Source: Chloroflexota bacterium
GTDB lineage: Bacteria > Chloroflexota > Anaerolineae > UBA7937 > B3-Chlor
Assembly: GCA_030613785.1 (NCBI GenBank)
Contig: JAUWLF010000003.1
Location: 1 to 64,000 of the forward strand
Length of the DNA stretch: 64,000 bases
Direction of reading: 5' to 3'
Made by a program: the position numbers and the translations under genes. Below the pieces are notes generated by a model that was given only the letters and a program-made list of their open reading frames with translations, did no database searches and had not been told where the DNA came from. Below, piece after piece: positions 55,359 through 64,000 of this stretch (positions within the stretch are counted from its first letter, which is position 1; each line of letters starts with the position of its first letter).

Positions 55359-58300
55359 ATGCAGACCAAACTGGGCCTTTTCTGCGACCGAATCATCGAG
55401 GCTGGCTGGCTGGTGGCGATCGTAGTCGTGCCTCTGTTCTTCAACGTCTACAGTAGCCGTGTGTTCGAGCCTGACAAGCTCAGCCTTCTGCGCTCCATGG
55501 CCCTGGTGATGATCGCGGCCTGGTTGGTGAGGACGCTGGAGGCGCGCCTGGGTGGAGAGGAAGAAGGGCCATCACCAGAACGGGAGGGAGGGGTTGTGGC
55601 CTTCCTGCGCCTTCCTCTGGTGATTCCCACCCTGATCATGGTGGGGGTCTATATCCTCACTACCATCACCTCCGTGGTTCCCAGAATCAGCTTTTGGGGC
55701 TCCTATCAACGTTTGCAGGGCACCTACACCTTCCTGTCCTATGTAGTGATCTTCATGCTGATGCTGAACACTCTCCGCTCGCGTCGGCAACTGGAACGCT
55801 TGCTTACCGTCGTCATTGTCACCAGCTTCCCCATAGCGCTCTACGGCATCATACAGCATTTCCAGCTCGACCCTCTGCCCTGGGGTGGCGACGTGACGGC
55901 CCGAGTCGCCTCGAACATGGGCAACGCCATCTTCGTGGCGGCTTACTTGATTATGATCGTCCCCGTCACCGTGGGGCGTTTCATCATCAATCTGCAATCC
56001 TTCGAGGGATCGGACACGCTGCCACAAGAGGGCAAGATCCAGCGGCCACTGCTCCCGAAGACCATCGTCTACGTGGCGCTCTTCGCGGTCCAGGTCCTTT
56101 GTCTGGCATACATCTTCGGCTACCAGCTCTTCTTTCTTTCCGACGTCACACATGTGGCCGGGGGCATTACCTACTACGCTCTTCTGGCCTGTTGCCTGTT
56201 GGCATCAGGGTCGATGATCGTGTTCTCCCTGTTGATGGCCAAGGAGAGCGCCCTGCCTTCGGCCGCACGGATGACCGCGTATGTGATGCTCTTTGCAGGT
56301 CAATCCCTATCTCTATCGTACTTCCTGCTTTTGATCTTCCGGCTGAACTATGTGGTTCTGACTGGAAGTGTCTTCGCAGAGTTCGTAGCGTTGGCCGCGA
56401 TGATGCTCCTCTTCGTGGTGTCTTTCTGGTTCAGTTTCCGAGAGGAAGCCATCTCATCCCATCTCCTGGGGGTTCTGTACGGGTTTGTTCTGACCATCCA
56501 AGTGATGTGTATCTTCTTCACCAAGAGCAGGGGTCCATGGATGGGGCTGATGGTCGGGCTATTCGTCTTCGTCTTCATCTTTGGCGTGAGACGCAGGATG
56601 ACGTGGCTCTGGGTGGGAGCAGCAACTGCGGCTATCGCCGGTATTCTGTTCCTGGCCGTCCTCAATGTGCCTCACAGCCCCCTGGCTCCTTTGCGAAGTA
56701 TCCCCTACATAGGGCGCTTGGGAGAGGTGTTTGAGACAGAGACTGGCACTGGCAAAGTGCGAGTTCTCATCTGGGAAGGGGTCATTGACCTGATCGGCCC
56801 CCATGATCCCATAGGGTTGCCCCCGGACCATTTGGACAGATTCAACGCCATTCGCCCTCTAGTCGGTTACGGACCAGAGTCCATGTTTGTGGCCTACAAC
56901 AGATTCTACCCCCCGGACCTGGCCCACTACGAGGCTCGCAACGCCTCCCCAGATCGCTCTCACAACGAGACCTTCGATGCCCTGGCCATGACGGGATGGA
57001 TAGGCTTCTTCTCCTACATGTTCCTCTTTGGCAGCCTCTTCTACTACGGTCTCAAGTGGCTAGGGTTCGCCAAAGACCGCTTGCAACGCATTATCTACAT
57101 CATCCTGTGGATTCTGGGTGGCATGTCATTCGCCGTCGGGGCGCGGTTGTTGGAAGGCAGTTGGCGGTTCTCGGGTGTGGCTCTGGCAGTGGGCATCACC
57201 TTTGGATTCCTCGCCTATCTGGTGATTCATACCCTGTTCCTATCGTCAGCGGATGAGGAAGGTCCTGAAGTCTCGCCCAAGGATCAGATACTGCTCATCG
57301 CCCTGCTCTCGGCCATCGTCGGTCATTTCATCGAAATTCACTTTGGAATCGCCATCGCCGCCACCCGCACCTACTTCTGGATATATGCAGCCCTGTTGGT
57401 GGTCATAGGCCTCTCCCTGTGGCGTCGAAGCGCGGAGGAGCCGGTCCCTGAAGCAGATGCGCCGCAGCCCGCTGACTCCCGGAGGGCGCGCAGGAGTCGC
57501 CGGCGCACAAAACCCAGGGCGAGGGGAAAGTCACCCGTCCACGGTCCTTCGCTGTGGGAAGGGAGTGCGGATCTCATCGCTCTTTCCATCATCATGGGAT
57601 TACTGATGGCCACTTTGGGTTTCGACCACATCACCGGAGCGTTCGACCCCGTGGCCGGGGGGTTCAGTGTCCTCTGGCTGCTAGTCCTGACCTGGTTGTC
57701 GGGTGGGGCCATCATCATGTTCGAGAGCCACACAGAGGGATCACAGCGGGTTGAAGCTGGGATAGCCAAGTCGCTGCTGGTATACGTCCTGATCAGCCTT
57801 GGCATCTTCTTGTTTTTCACCATCGTCCACTACACGAGAGTAAGCTATCAGCCCCAGATAGAGAACATACATGACCTACTTGACTACTCACGCCAACTCT
57901 CCAATACCATTCTCGTCTATTATGTGGCTGTGTTCACCGTCGTCCTCCTGATTGCTTGGGCTCTGATGAGTGAGAGCAGGCTTCCTAGAAAGCTTGGCCA
58001 CTGGCCGAGCGTGGCGCTCTCTGCCGCCTTGACGGTTGGCGCCGCTCTCCTCATCCTCGTCACCAACGCCAATATCGTGCGGGCTGATATCCACTACAAG
58101 CAAGCCCTCAACTGGGACAACGCCCAACAGTGGGATGCGAGCATGGCCCTCTACGAGGAGAGCATGCGCCTGGCTCCTGACCAGGACTGGTACTACCTGT
58201 TCATGGCGCGAGCTATCCTGGAGAGATCCAAGGTCGCAGAAGGGCAAGAGGGCGGAACCTCTTTCGAGCCTGAGTCCATCAGTGACTTCCTGCGCCTGAC

Positions 58301-58988
58301 CCCTGAGGAGGTAGCTGCACTCAGCGCTGATGGCCTGTTCAAGAGCGGCTTTGCGGTACTCGCTCAAGCCAGGGATATCAACCTCCTGAACACAGATCAC
58401 TCCGCCAACCTGGGTCGCGCCTATCGCATGTGGGCCGAAACCAGTGCGGACCCCCAGGAGGTGCAGCAGAGGTGGGAGCAAGCGGTGAGATACTACGAGG
58501 ATGCCACCACCTTGAGCCCCCATAACGCTCAGCTCTTCAATGAGTGGGGCTTGGTCTACTTCAGCGTCGGCAGGTATGACAAGGCCATCGACAAGTATGA
58601 GCAATCCCTGGCGCTCGATCCGGAGTACGTGCAGACTTACATCCTGCTGGGGGATGCGCATACCGTGCTGGGCAACACAGAGGAGGCGGCCGTGGCCTAC
58701 GAACAGGCCTTGAGGATCGCGCCCAACCAGATCAAGCCTCACATCCAGCTCTGCGCCTTTCTGGCCCAGCAAGGGAAGTTGGAAAAGGCTGTGGAGCATT
58801 GTCTGACGGCCATAGACCTGGCGCCGAACAACTACGAGGCCCATCGCAATCTGGCCATCATCTATCGGGACATGGGTGACATCGAAGCGGCCCTGGCTGA
58901 AGCGCTGATCTCCCGAGAACTGACAAGCGAGGAAGAGAGACCCGCCTGGGACAGCTTCATCGCCGGGCTGGAGGGGTCAAGCCAGTGA
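55359..58988 (+). CDS. O-antigen ligase/polymerase-like protein with C-terminal TPRs
   Basis: A 1209-residue membrane protein. The first part (about 10-660) has many helices and an extracytoplasmic loop near 450-530 (Wzy_C/WaaL type, with [19 protein letters not shown] near 505). A strongly basic linker ([17 protein letters not shown], about 707-725), more helices to about 905, and at least four TPR repeats (about 910-1195, e.g. [21 protein letters not shown]) follow. It should polymerise or ligate a glycan on the outer face. The 3' end overlaps the next gene by four bases. Confidence 0.85.
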   Translation: MQTKLGLFCDRIIEAGWLVAIVVVPLFFNVYSSRVFEPDKLSLLRSMALVMIAAWLVRTLEARLGGEEEGPSPEREGGVVAFLRLPLVIPTLIMVGVYILTTITSVVPRISFWGSYQRLQGTYTFLSYVVIFMLMLNTLRSRRQLERLLTVVIVTSFPIALYGIIQHFQLDPLPWGGDVTARVASNMGNAIFVAAYLIMIVPVTVGRFIINLQSFEGSDTLPQEGKIQRPLLPKTIVYVALFAVQVLCLAYIFGYQLFFLSDVTHVAGGITYYALLACCLLASGSMIVFSLLMAKESALPSAARMTAYVMLFAGQSLSLSYFLLLIFRLNYVVLTGSVFAEFVALAAMMLLFVVSFWFSFREEAISSHLLGVLYGFVLTIQVMCIFFTKSRGPWMGLMVGLFVFVFIFGVRRRMTWLWVGAATAAIAGILFLAVLNVPHSPLAPLRSIPYIGRLGEVFETETGTGKVRVLIWEGVIDLIGPHDPIGLPPDHLDRFNAIRPLVGYGPESMFVAYNRFYPPDLAHYEARNASPDRSHNETFDALAMTGWIGFFSYMFLFGSLFYYGLKWLGFAKDRLQRIIYIILWILGGMSFAVGARLLEGSWRFSGVALAVGITFGFLAYLVIHTLFLSSADEEGPEVSPKDQILLIALLSAIVGHFIEIHFGIAIAATRTYFWIYAALLVVIGLSLWRRSAEEPVPEADAPQPADSRRARRSRRRTKPRARGKSPVHGPSLWEGSADLIALSIIMGLLMATLGFDHITGAFDPVAGGFSVLWLLVLTWLSGGAIIMFESHTEGSQRVEAGIAKSLLVYVLISLGIFLFFTIVHYTRVSYQPQIENIHDLLDYSRQLSNTILVYYVAVFTVVLLIAWALMSESRLPRKLGHWPSVALSAALTVGAALLILVTNANIVRADIHYKQALNWDNAQQWDASMALYEESMRLAPDQDWYYLFMARAILERSKVAEGQEGGTSFEPESISDFLRLTPEEVAALSADGLFKSGFAVLAQARDINLLNTDHSANLGRAYRMWAETSADPQEVQQRWEQAVRYYEDATTLSPHNAQLFNEWGLVYFSVGRYDKAIDKYEQSLALDPEYVQTYILLGDAHTVLGNTEEAAVAYEQALRIAPNQIKPHIQLCAFLAQQGKLEKAVEHCLTAIDLAPNNYEAHRNLAIIYRDMGDIEAALAEALISRELTSEEERPAWDSFIAGLEGSSQ

Positions 58989-60007
58989 TCAACCTGTTGC
59001 TCATCTTCGTGAGCGCCCTTCTTCTGGCGTTGGGCGCCACGCCCGTCGTCCGACGCCTGGCGGACCGCCTCGGAATCGTAGACCAACCCGATCCTCGCAA
59101 GCTACACCGCGCGCCGGTACCCTTGCTTGGCGGGATAGCTATTTATGTGGGCTTCATCCTGGCCCTGCTGGTTTTCGGCGAGGGGTGGGTGCTCTCCCAG
59201 ATGATCGGCATCCTGGTGAGCGCGACCATGGTCTCCTTCCTGGGCATCTGGGATGACCGTTCGGGAGTGCGTCCTCTGCTGAAGCTGCTAGGACAGTTGG
59301 TTGCAGCCAGCATCTTGATCATCTCTGGGGTCAAGGTGAGTTTCCTGCCCTACCCCGCTCTCAATGTGGCTATCACCCTTGTGTGGGTAGTGGGGATCAC
59401 CAACGCCTTGAACCTCTTGGATAACATGGACGGGCTCTCTGGAGGCGTGGGTGCTGTGGCGGCCGGCTTCTTCCTCCTGCTAGCAGCCATGAACGGCCAG
59501 TATCTGGTGGCGAGCCTTGCTGCGGCCCTCATGGGGGCCTGTATCGGCTTCCTCTACTACAACCTCAACCCGGCCACCATCTTCATGGGCGACGCGGGCA
59601 GCATGTTCCTGGGCTTCATCCTGTCAGTGGTGGCGATCAAGCTCCGCTTTCCTGGTCGCCCCAGCATGATCACGTGGATGATCCCCGTGGTCGTACTGGG
59701 TCTGCCTATCTTCGATACGACACTTGTGGTCATCTCTCGTCTGCGAGGGGGCATGAACCCTCTAACCAGTCCCGGCAAGGACCACGTCTCCCACCGCCTG
59801 GTGCAGATGGGTTTATCTCAGAGAAACGCGGTGATCGTCCTCTACCTCATCTGCTGCGCCTTGGGGCTTGCTGCCCTTTTCATCATGCAGGCCGACTTTC
59901 TGCAAGCCTATCTCATGGGGGCAGCGGTGTTCGTCGCGGGGCTGATAGGCCTCATCGCTTTGGAAAGGGTGCGGCCGACCGGGGGGCAAGATGGATCTAG
60001 AGCGTAA
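58985..60007 (+). CDS. WecA/MraY-family undecaprenyl-phosphate sugar-1-phosphate transferase
   Basis: Starts a lipid-linked glycan by moving GlcNAc-1-phosphate or a related group to undecaprenyl phosphate. The 340-residue protein has about ten helices, the catalytic DNMDGLSGG near 145-153 and the [12 protein letters not shown] segment near 195-206, then a HRLV-type loop near 270. It starts with GTG overlapping the previous stop (GTGA). Confidence 0.9.
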   Translation: MINLLLIFVSALLLALGATPVVRRLADRLGIVDQPDPRKLHRAPVPLLGGIAIYVGFILALLVFGEGWVLSQMIGILVSATMVSFLGIWDDRSGVRPLLKLLGQLVAASILIISGVKVSFLPYPALNVAITLVWVVGITNALNLLDNMDGLSGGVGAVAAGFFLLLAAMNGQYLVASLAAALMGACIGFLYYNLNPATIFMGDAGSMFLGFILSVVAIKLRFPGRPSMITWMIPVVVLGLPIFDTTLVVISRLRGGMNPLTSPGKDHVSHRLVQMGLSQRNAVIVLYLICCALGLAALFIMQADFLQAYLMGAAVFVAGLIGLIALERVRPTGGQDGSRA

Positions 60008-61334
60008 GATCGAAGAAAAGGAAGCTCGCGTCTGCGTCATGGGCCTGGGCTATGTCGGATTGCCCCTGGCCGTGGAGTTCGCGCGGATCGGCTTCACGGT
60101 AACCGGCCTGGACGTGAACGAGGAGCGCGTGGCGGCCATCAATGCGGGTCAAAGCTACATCCAAGACGTGGACCACACCGATGTGGCAAAGGCGGTGGAA
60201 GAGGGACATCTCACCGCCACCACCGATCATGAGGTACTGAAGGAGATGGACGTCATCTTCATCTGTGTCCCGACGCCCTTCACCAGGACCAAGACCCCCG
60301 ATCTGTCCTACGTGGTGGCTGCGACCAAGGGGATAGTGCCCCGCTTGCAGCCAGGGCAGTTGATAGTCCTGCAAAGCACCACCTACCCGGGAACGACGGA
60401 GGAGGATGTTCTGCCCATCTTGGAAAGCTCGGGACTGGTCGCTGGACGTGATTTCCACCTCGCCTTCTCGCCAGAGCGAACCAATCCTGGCGACAGACAG
60501 CACACGGTCAGGAATACGCCCAAGGTGGTCGGCGGAGTCTCGACTCGCTGTGGAGAACTGTCCCAGCAACTGCTGCGACACTTGATGCCAGACGTGTATC
60601 TCGTATCCTCTCCGCGGGCCGCCGAGATGGCCAAACTACTGGAGAACATCTACCGCAGCGTCAACATCGCGCTGATCAACGAGCTGGCCAAACTCAGCGA
60701 GCGCATGGGCATAGACATCTGGGAGGTCATCGAGGCCGCCTCGACCAAGCCCTTTGGCTTCATGCCCTTCTATCCGGGACCGGGAGTGGGCGGACACTGC
60801 GTGCCTGTCGATCCTTACTATCTGTTCTGGAAGGCCCGCGAATACGATTTCTATCCCAGATTCATCGAGCTGGCGGCCGAACTAAACCAGAGCATGCCCT
60901 ACCATGTCCTGACCAAGATAGGCGACGCCCTCAACGGACAGGGGAAGACGCTTCAGCAGGCCAAGGTACTCGTCCTGGGCGTATCCTTCAAACCCGATGT
61001 GGACGACGCTCGCAACTCCCCTGCCCAACGGGTGGTCGAGCTGCTCCTGACCAAAGGCTCCCACGTAGCCTACAACGACCCTCACATCCCCCGGTTCACG
61101 GTGGGCAGCGACGTCTTCTACCGTGAGGAGACGACCCTCAGTTCCGTCCCCCTGACTGAGGATCTCCTGGAGGACCAGGATTGCGTGGTCATCGTGGCCG
61201 GCCACAGTCGCTATGACTATGAGTGGATCGTGGCCCACGCCCCATTGGTCATTGACACTATGAACGCCACCAGGGAGGTGAAGACCAACCGCGAGAAAAT
61301 CTTCCGCGTTGGCGCCCCCTCGCCTGGACGGTAG
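59991..61334 (+). CDS. UDP-sugar 6-dehydrogenase (WecC/TviB-like)
   Basis: A 447-residue NAD-dependent dehydrogenase, likely for UDP-N-acetylmannosamine or -glucosamine. NAD motif GLGYVGLP near 18-25, catalytic cysteine in [14 protein letters not shown] near 270, and C-terminal UDP-binding domain with [13 protein letters not shown]. It overlaps the WecA-like gene by 17 bases, so the lipid carrier step and a uronic acid building block are made together. Confidence 0.9.
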   Translation: MDLERKIEEKEARVCVMGLGYVGLPLAVEFARIGFTVTGLDVNEERVAAINAGQSYIQDVDHTDVAKAVEEGHLTATTDHEVLKEMDVIFICVPTPFTRTKTPDLSYVVAATKGIVPRLQPGQLIVLQSTTYPGTTEEDVLPILESSGLVAGRDFHLAFSPERTNPGDRQHTVRNTPKVVGGVSTRCGELSQQLLRHLMPDVYLVSSPRAAEMAKLLENIYRSVNIALINELAKLSERMGIDIWEVIEAASTKPFGFMPFYPGPGVGGHCVPVDPYYLFWKAREYDFYPRFIELAAELNQSMPYHVLTKIGDALNGQGKTLQQAKVLVLGVSFKPDVDDARNSPAQRVVELLLTKGSHVAYNDPHIPRFTVGSDVFYREETTLSSVPLTEDLLEDQDCVVIVAGHSRYDYEWIVAHAPLVIDTMNATREVKTNREKIFRVGAPSPGR

Positions 61335-61338
61335 AAGG

Positions 61339-62250
61339 ATGAGTTCTCCGACGGTTACAGACCTGATACGAGAGGTGGGGGAGGACAACACCTCGGGCGC
61401 TGCGGAGTTGGCCAGGAAGGGAGCCGAGGTCTTGGTTCTTCTGGCCAATCAGACGGCGGCTCCAGACGCACCCCAGTTTCTGTCGGAGTTGCTGACCACA
61501 GGAAAGGCGCTCATCCAGGCCCAGCCTTCCATGGCTCCCCTCTTCAACCTGGTCAACGCTGTCCTGTCGAGCCTGGAGACGATGCAAGATGCGGACCAGG
61601 CTCGGCGAGCGGTCAAGGCCGCCGCCCAGGCCTTCGTCGCCGAACTGAACGGCAGGGTAGAGAGGATCGCCCTGGAAGCCCTGTCTCTGCTGTCCGACGG
61701 TTCAACAGTGTTGACCCACTCCCGTAGTTCCACCGTATTGAGAGCTCTTCTGCTGGCCAAAGAGAGAGGTCGACCGTTCAGCGTCGTGTGCACCGAGTCC
61801 AGGCCGATGTACGAGGGACGAGAGGTGGCACGGGAACTGGCCCAGGCAGGGATCGAGACCACGCTGGTTGTGGACTCCGCTGTGGGCCACTTCGTGGGCC
61901 AGGCGAACACAGTCATGGTGGGCGCGGACAGCGTCTCCACTCGGGGACTGGTGAACAAGATGGGCACGTACGGGTTGGCGCTGGCGGCGAAGGCCCGTCG
62001 TGTGCCTTTCTACGCCCTTTGCGGGACCGAGAAGTTCCTGCCTCCGGACTATCCCTATCTGGAGATAGAGAGAAAGGACCCCCGAGAGGTGTGGGAGCAC
62101 GCGCCCGAGGGGATAACGGTGCTGAACTACTACTTCGACGTCACTCCCCTTGCATACGTCAGTGGACTGGTCACGGAGAGGGGGATACTCCTCCGCCCCC
62201 AGGTGGAGGAGATGCTGAGACAACCTAGGGTGCACGAGCTGCTCCTTTGA
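61339..62250 (+). CDS. eIF-2B alpha/beta/delta-family protein
   Basis: A 303-residue protein of the translation-factor-2B-like superfamily, which also contains ribose-1,5-bisphosphate isomerase and methylthioribose-1-phosphate isomerase. Helical N-terminal half, then a Rossmann-like domain with THSRSSTV near 135, ESRPMYEGR near 155 and VMVGADSV near 195. Bacterial members have unclear roles, probably sugar-phosphate isomerisation. ATG 61339 follows AGAAGG. Confidence 0.8.
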   Translation: MSSPTVTDLIREVGEDNTSGAAELARKGAEVLVLLANQTAAPDAPQFLSELLTTGKALIQAQPSMAPLFNLVNAVLSSLETMQDADQARRAVKAAAQAFVAELNGRVERIALEALSLLSDGSTVLTHSRSSTVLRALLLAKERGRPFSVVCTESRPMYEGREVARELAQAGIETTLVVDSAVGHFVGQANTVMVGADSVSTRGLVNKMGTYGLALAAKARRVPFYALCGTEKFLPPDYPYLEIERKDPREVWEHAPEGITVLNYYFDVTPLAYVSGLVTERGILLRPQVEEMLRQPRVHELLL

Positions 62251-62279
62251 GCGACATCGCGGGGAAGGAAAGCCCAAGC

Positions 62280-63104
62280 ATGACAGATCAGACGAGGGTT
62301 GAGATCATCGCCGTAGGCAACGAGTTGCTGCTGGGTGATGTATTGGATACGAACACCAACTGGCTGTGCAAGAGGATCACCGGTGTCGGCGGCCAGGTGA
62401 CGAGGGCCGTGCTGGTGAGGGACGACCACCAGGCCATTATCGCCGAGATTCTAGCGGCGCTGGAACGGACTCCGAGGCTGATCATCACCACCGGGGGGTT
62501 AGGCCCGACCGGTGATGACATCACCCTCCAGGCGGTAGCCAGGGCCACTGGTCGTCCTCTGAAGCTGGATCCCGAAGCGCGGGATCTGGTGAAAGCCAGG
62601 TACCAGGAGTTGGCCGAGCGGGGACACGTCGACGATCCTGCCCTTACGAAGGCCAGGGAGAAGATGGCCTATCTGCCCGAGGGGGCCACGCCCGTGGCCA
62701 ACCCGGTGGGCAGCGCTCCGGCGGCCATGCTGGAGATCGGCAATTCGGTTCTCATCTCTTTGCCCGGCGTCCCAGAGGAGTTGAAGGGCATCTACGACGG
62801 GACCCTTCAGCCCACTCTCAAGAAGATCTTCGGCGACGGCTTCTACGAAGAGAGGGCTGTGATCGCCCATTGCGGCGACGAATCCACGCTGGCGCCAATC
62901 CTATCAGAAGTGGTGGCGGCCCACCCCGAGGTCTACATCAAGTCCCGTGCCAGGCGGTACGGACCAGAGGTGGAGATCCTCATCACCCTCTCGTCGGCTG
63001 GCGACGGCAGGGAGAGAGTTGAGGGCAACTTAGACCACGCGCTGGAGGAGCTCACCACGGCTCTGTCCGGAGCAGGATTTGATATCAACCGAACCGACAG
63101 ATAA
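62280..63104 (+). CDS. CinA-like molybdopterin-binding domain protein
   Basis: A 274-residue protein with the CinA N-terminal domain: VGNELLLGDVLDTNT near 10-24, TTGGLGPTGDD near 70-80, and the NPVGSAPA segment near 140. The C-terminal nicotinamide-nucleotide amidase domain of full CinA is absent. Such proteins hydrolyse ADP-ribose or bind pterins. ATG 62280 begins at the family N-terminus; a TTG at 62247 overlapping the previous stop has no ribosome binding site. Confidence 0.85.
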   Translation: MTDQTRVEIIAVGNELLLGDVLDTNTNWLCKRITGVGGQVTRAVLVRDDHQAIIAEILAALERTPRLIITTGGLGPTGDDITLQAVARATGRPLKLDPEARDLVKARYQELAERGHVDDPALTKAREKMAYLPEGATPVANPVGSAPAAMLEIGNSVLISLPGVPEELKGIYDGTLQPTLKKIFGDGFYEERAVIAHCGDESTLAPILSEVVAAHPEVYIKSRARRYGPEVEILITLSSAGDGRERVEGNLDHALEELTTALSGAGFDINRTDR

Positions 63105-63249
63105 TCCTGCTTCCCTCTGGCGAGGGTGGCATCAGGACTGAGTTCTCCGCCACCGCTTGAGTCGCGTGTGCTTCATCGCCCTGACGGCAGTCCCACTCCC
63201 TGGGCTATCGGTGTTCGGAAGCTGATCGCACGGCCGCTGAAGCATCACC

Positions 63250-63708
63250 TCAAGGAGGAGGGCTAGCTGCTTGTGTCCAGTCCGGTGAGCTTGGCAAATC
63301 TTGTGCCGGGGTCACGACCAGTACGTCGGGTGGCGCGTGGTCGAGCGGATGTTCGTCCCAGGTGATGAATCGAGCACCTTCCCTACGGGCCAGCGCCACA
63401 TAGATTGCATCCATGCCTCGCAGGCCTTGCGCCGCACCAACGGCGGCTGCGAGACTGGCCAGTTCCTCGTCCACGACAACAAACCGATGACTCGGAAGCC
63501 GACGCAACTTCAGCGCCGCAGTCTGAGCCAACTCGCTGTCACCCGTGCCGCGACCGAGAGCACTGGCAACCTCTGGGATCACAATCTCTGGGCACGAGAC
63601 CGCTGGCTCTCGCACACGAACTTCGTTGAGGAACTGTCGGCTGGCCTGGTGCTCCGATTCTTGCCTTCGAATGTCGCTCACATAAATGCACGCATCGATC
63701 ACGTACAT
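63250..63708 (-). CDS. VapC-type PIN-domain ribonuclease toxin
   Basis: A 152-residue PIN protein. Acidic site residues are Asp5 (MYVIDACIYV), a Glu in VIPEVASAL near 46, Asp in RGMDAIYVA near 99 and the TWDEHPL segment near 117. It should cleave RNA. It follows the putative partner by three bases on the same strand. Confidence 0.87.
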   Translation of the reverse strand: MYVIDACIYVSDIRRQESEHQASRQFLNEVRVREPAVSCPEIVIPEVASALGRGTGDSELAQTAALKLRRLPSHRFVVVDEELASLAAAVGAAQGLRGMDAIYVALARREGARFITWDEHPLDHAPPDVLVVTPAQDLPSSPDWTQAASPPP

Positions 63709-63711
63709 GAC

Positions 63712-64000
63712 CTACTGGCGTCCTTCAATCACCAGTTCGACAGCTGATTTCTCAGATTTCCAGGCTGCGCTGACTAGATCTCTCAGCCGGTCCCACTCCT
63801 CCCACGGGTCGGGGGCCTCCGGAACCTCCCTGCCAGCTACTACATACTGGGTGTCCGACGAGGCCCAAGCGGGAGTGGAAACCGACAACCGGCGGTGACC
63901 TGTCCAGTGTTCCTCGTATCTCCCTGAAGTAGGAACAGACAGAAGAGATGGCGCTGGAGTAACGTCTTCCGACCTGTACGCCAAGTAGGCCCGGAGCCCG
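63712..64000 (-). CDS. Putative VapC partner (antitoxin), possibly incomplete at the window edge
   Basis: At least 90 residues, reading frame open to the end of the window; a TTG start at 63984 is possible. No DNA-binding fold is recognised. The C-terminal SAWKSEKSAVELVIEGRQ is an amphipathic tail of the sort that binds PIN toxins. Three bases separate its stop from vapC, which supports an antitoxin role. Confidence 0.55.
   Translation of the reverse strand, partial: GLRAYLAYRSEDVTPAPSLLSVPTSGRYEEHWTGHRRLSVSTPAWASSDTQYVVAGREVPEAPDPWEEWDRLRDLVSAAWKSEKSAVELVIEGRQ

Noticed and set aside
63118-63131. CCCTC-TGGC-GAGGG hairpin after cinA as a terminator
   Set aside because: Only five base pairs and no following T-run.

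Overview
The window looks like a chromosomal segment (GC roughly 57% by eye) of an uncultivated anaerobic or facultative bacterium. The best guess is a Chloroflexota lineage near Anaerolineae or Dehalococcoidia, inferred from gene content only. Pointers are an alternative mevalonate route with isopentenyl phosphate kinase, a system-I*-like cytochrome c maturation operon, Hdr/MvhD modules, a bacterial F1Fo operon followed by mreB, and many bacterial promoters of the form TTGACA-N17-TAGAAT/TATAAT. No rRNA, tRNA or CRISPR was recognised.

Layout. (1) 393-6162 (+): cytochrome c maturation operon ccmE-ccmF-(secreted carboxypeptidase-regulatory-like protein)-ccmA-ccmB-ccmC-ccmD. CcmE has the CXXXY haem-binding motif instead of HXXXY. 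(2) 6594-22528 (-): a 16-kb redox cluster. A first unit encodes a lipoyl-carrier protein (GcvH/LbpA-like), a NarI/DsrM-like membrane cytochrome b, a DsrK/HdrD-like Fe-S protein and CtaB. A second unit, from a clear promoter at 18733-18761, encodes a lipoate-protein ligase, HdrB, HdrC, a second HdrD-like protein, HdrA, MvhD, a NuoE-like protein, a NuoF-like protein and formate dehydrogenase. Both HdrA and formate dehydrogenase are interrupted by one in-frame UGA exactly where the families carry Cys, so both are read as selenoproteins. (3) 22694-27328 (-): RNase Z, RNA 3'-phosphate cyclase, isopentenyl phosphate kinase, a bicupin and mevalonate kinase. (4) 27858-34762: a CorC/HlyC-type CBS protein, a Mut7-C RNase, a UPF0316 protein, a CBS protein with an ion permease, a UspA protein and a second permease with an extracytoplasmic lipoprotein-like head. 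(5) 34992-40901 (-): an AbrB regulator, a MacAB-like efflux system, a TolB-like lipoprotein and a Yip1-family protein. (6) 41085-49512 (-): F1Fo ATP synthase operon atpZ-B-E-F-H-A-G-D-C followed by mreB and an intrinsic terminator. AtpH is only 84 residues. (7) 49565-63104: a cyclophilin-like protein, a radical SAM enzyme, then a polysaccharide operon (GT4, two epimerases, O-antigen-ligase/TPR protein, WecA-like transferase, UDP-sugar dehydrogenase) broken by a REP palindrome, a truncated RAYT transposase and a HEPN-MNT pair, and finally an eIF2B-like protein and CinA. (8) A VapC toxin and its putative partner at the right edge.

The most interesting part is 7377-22528. A lipoylated carrier and its own ligase are encoded with two CCG-type disulfide-reductase modules. 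One is membrane-linked (NarI-like plus HdrD-like, resembling DsrMK or HdrED). The other is soluble (HdrABC-MvhD) and lies next to an NAD-linked selenocysteine formate dehydrogenase. My inference is a lipoyl dithiol/disulfide shuttle joining formate/NADH bifurcation to a membrane quinone pool. It relates to, but differs from, the sHdr-LbpA sulfur-oxidation system and the DsrMK-DsrC system.
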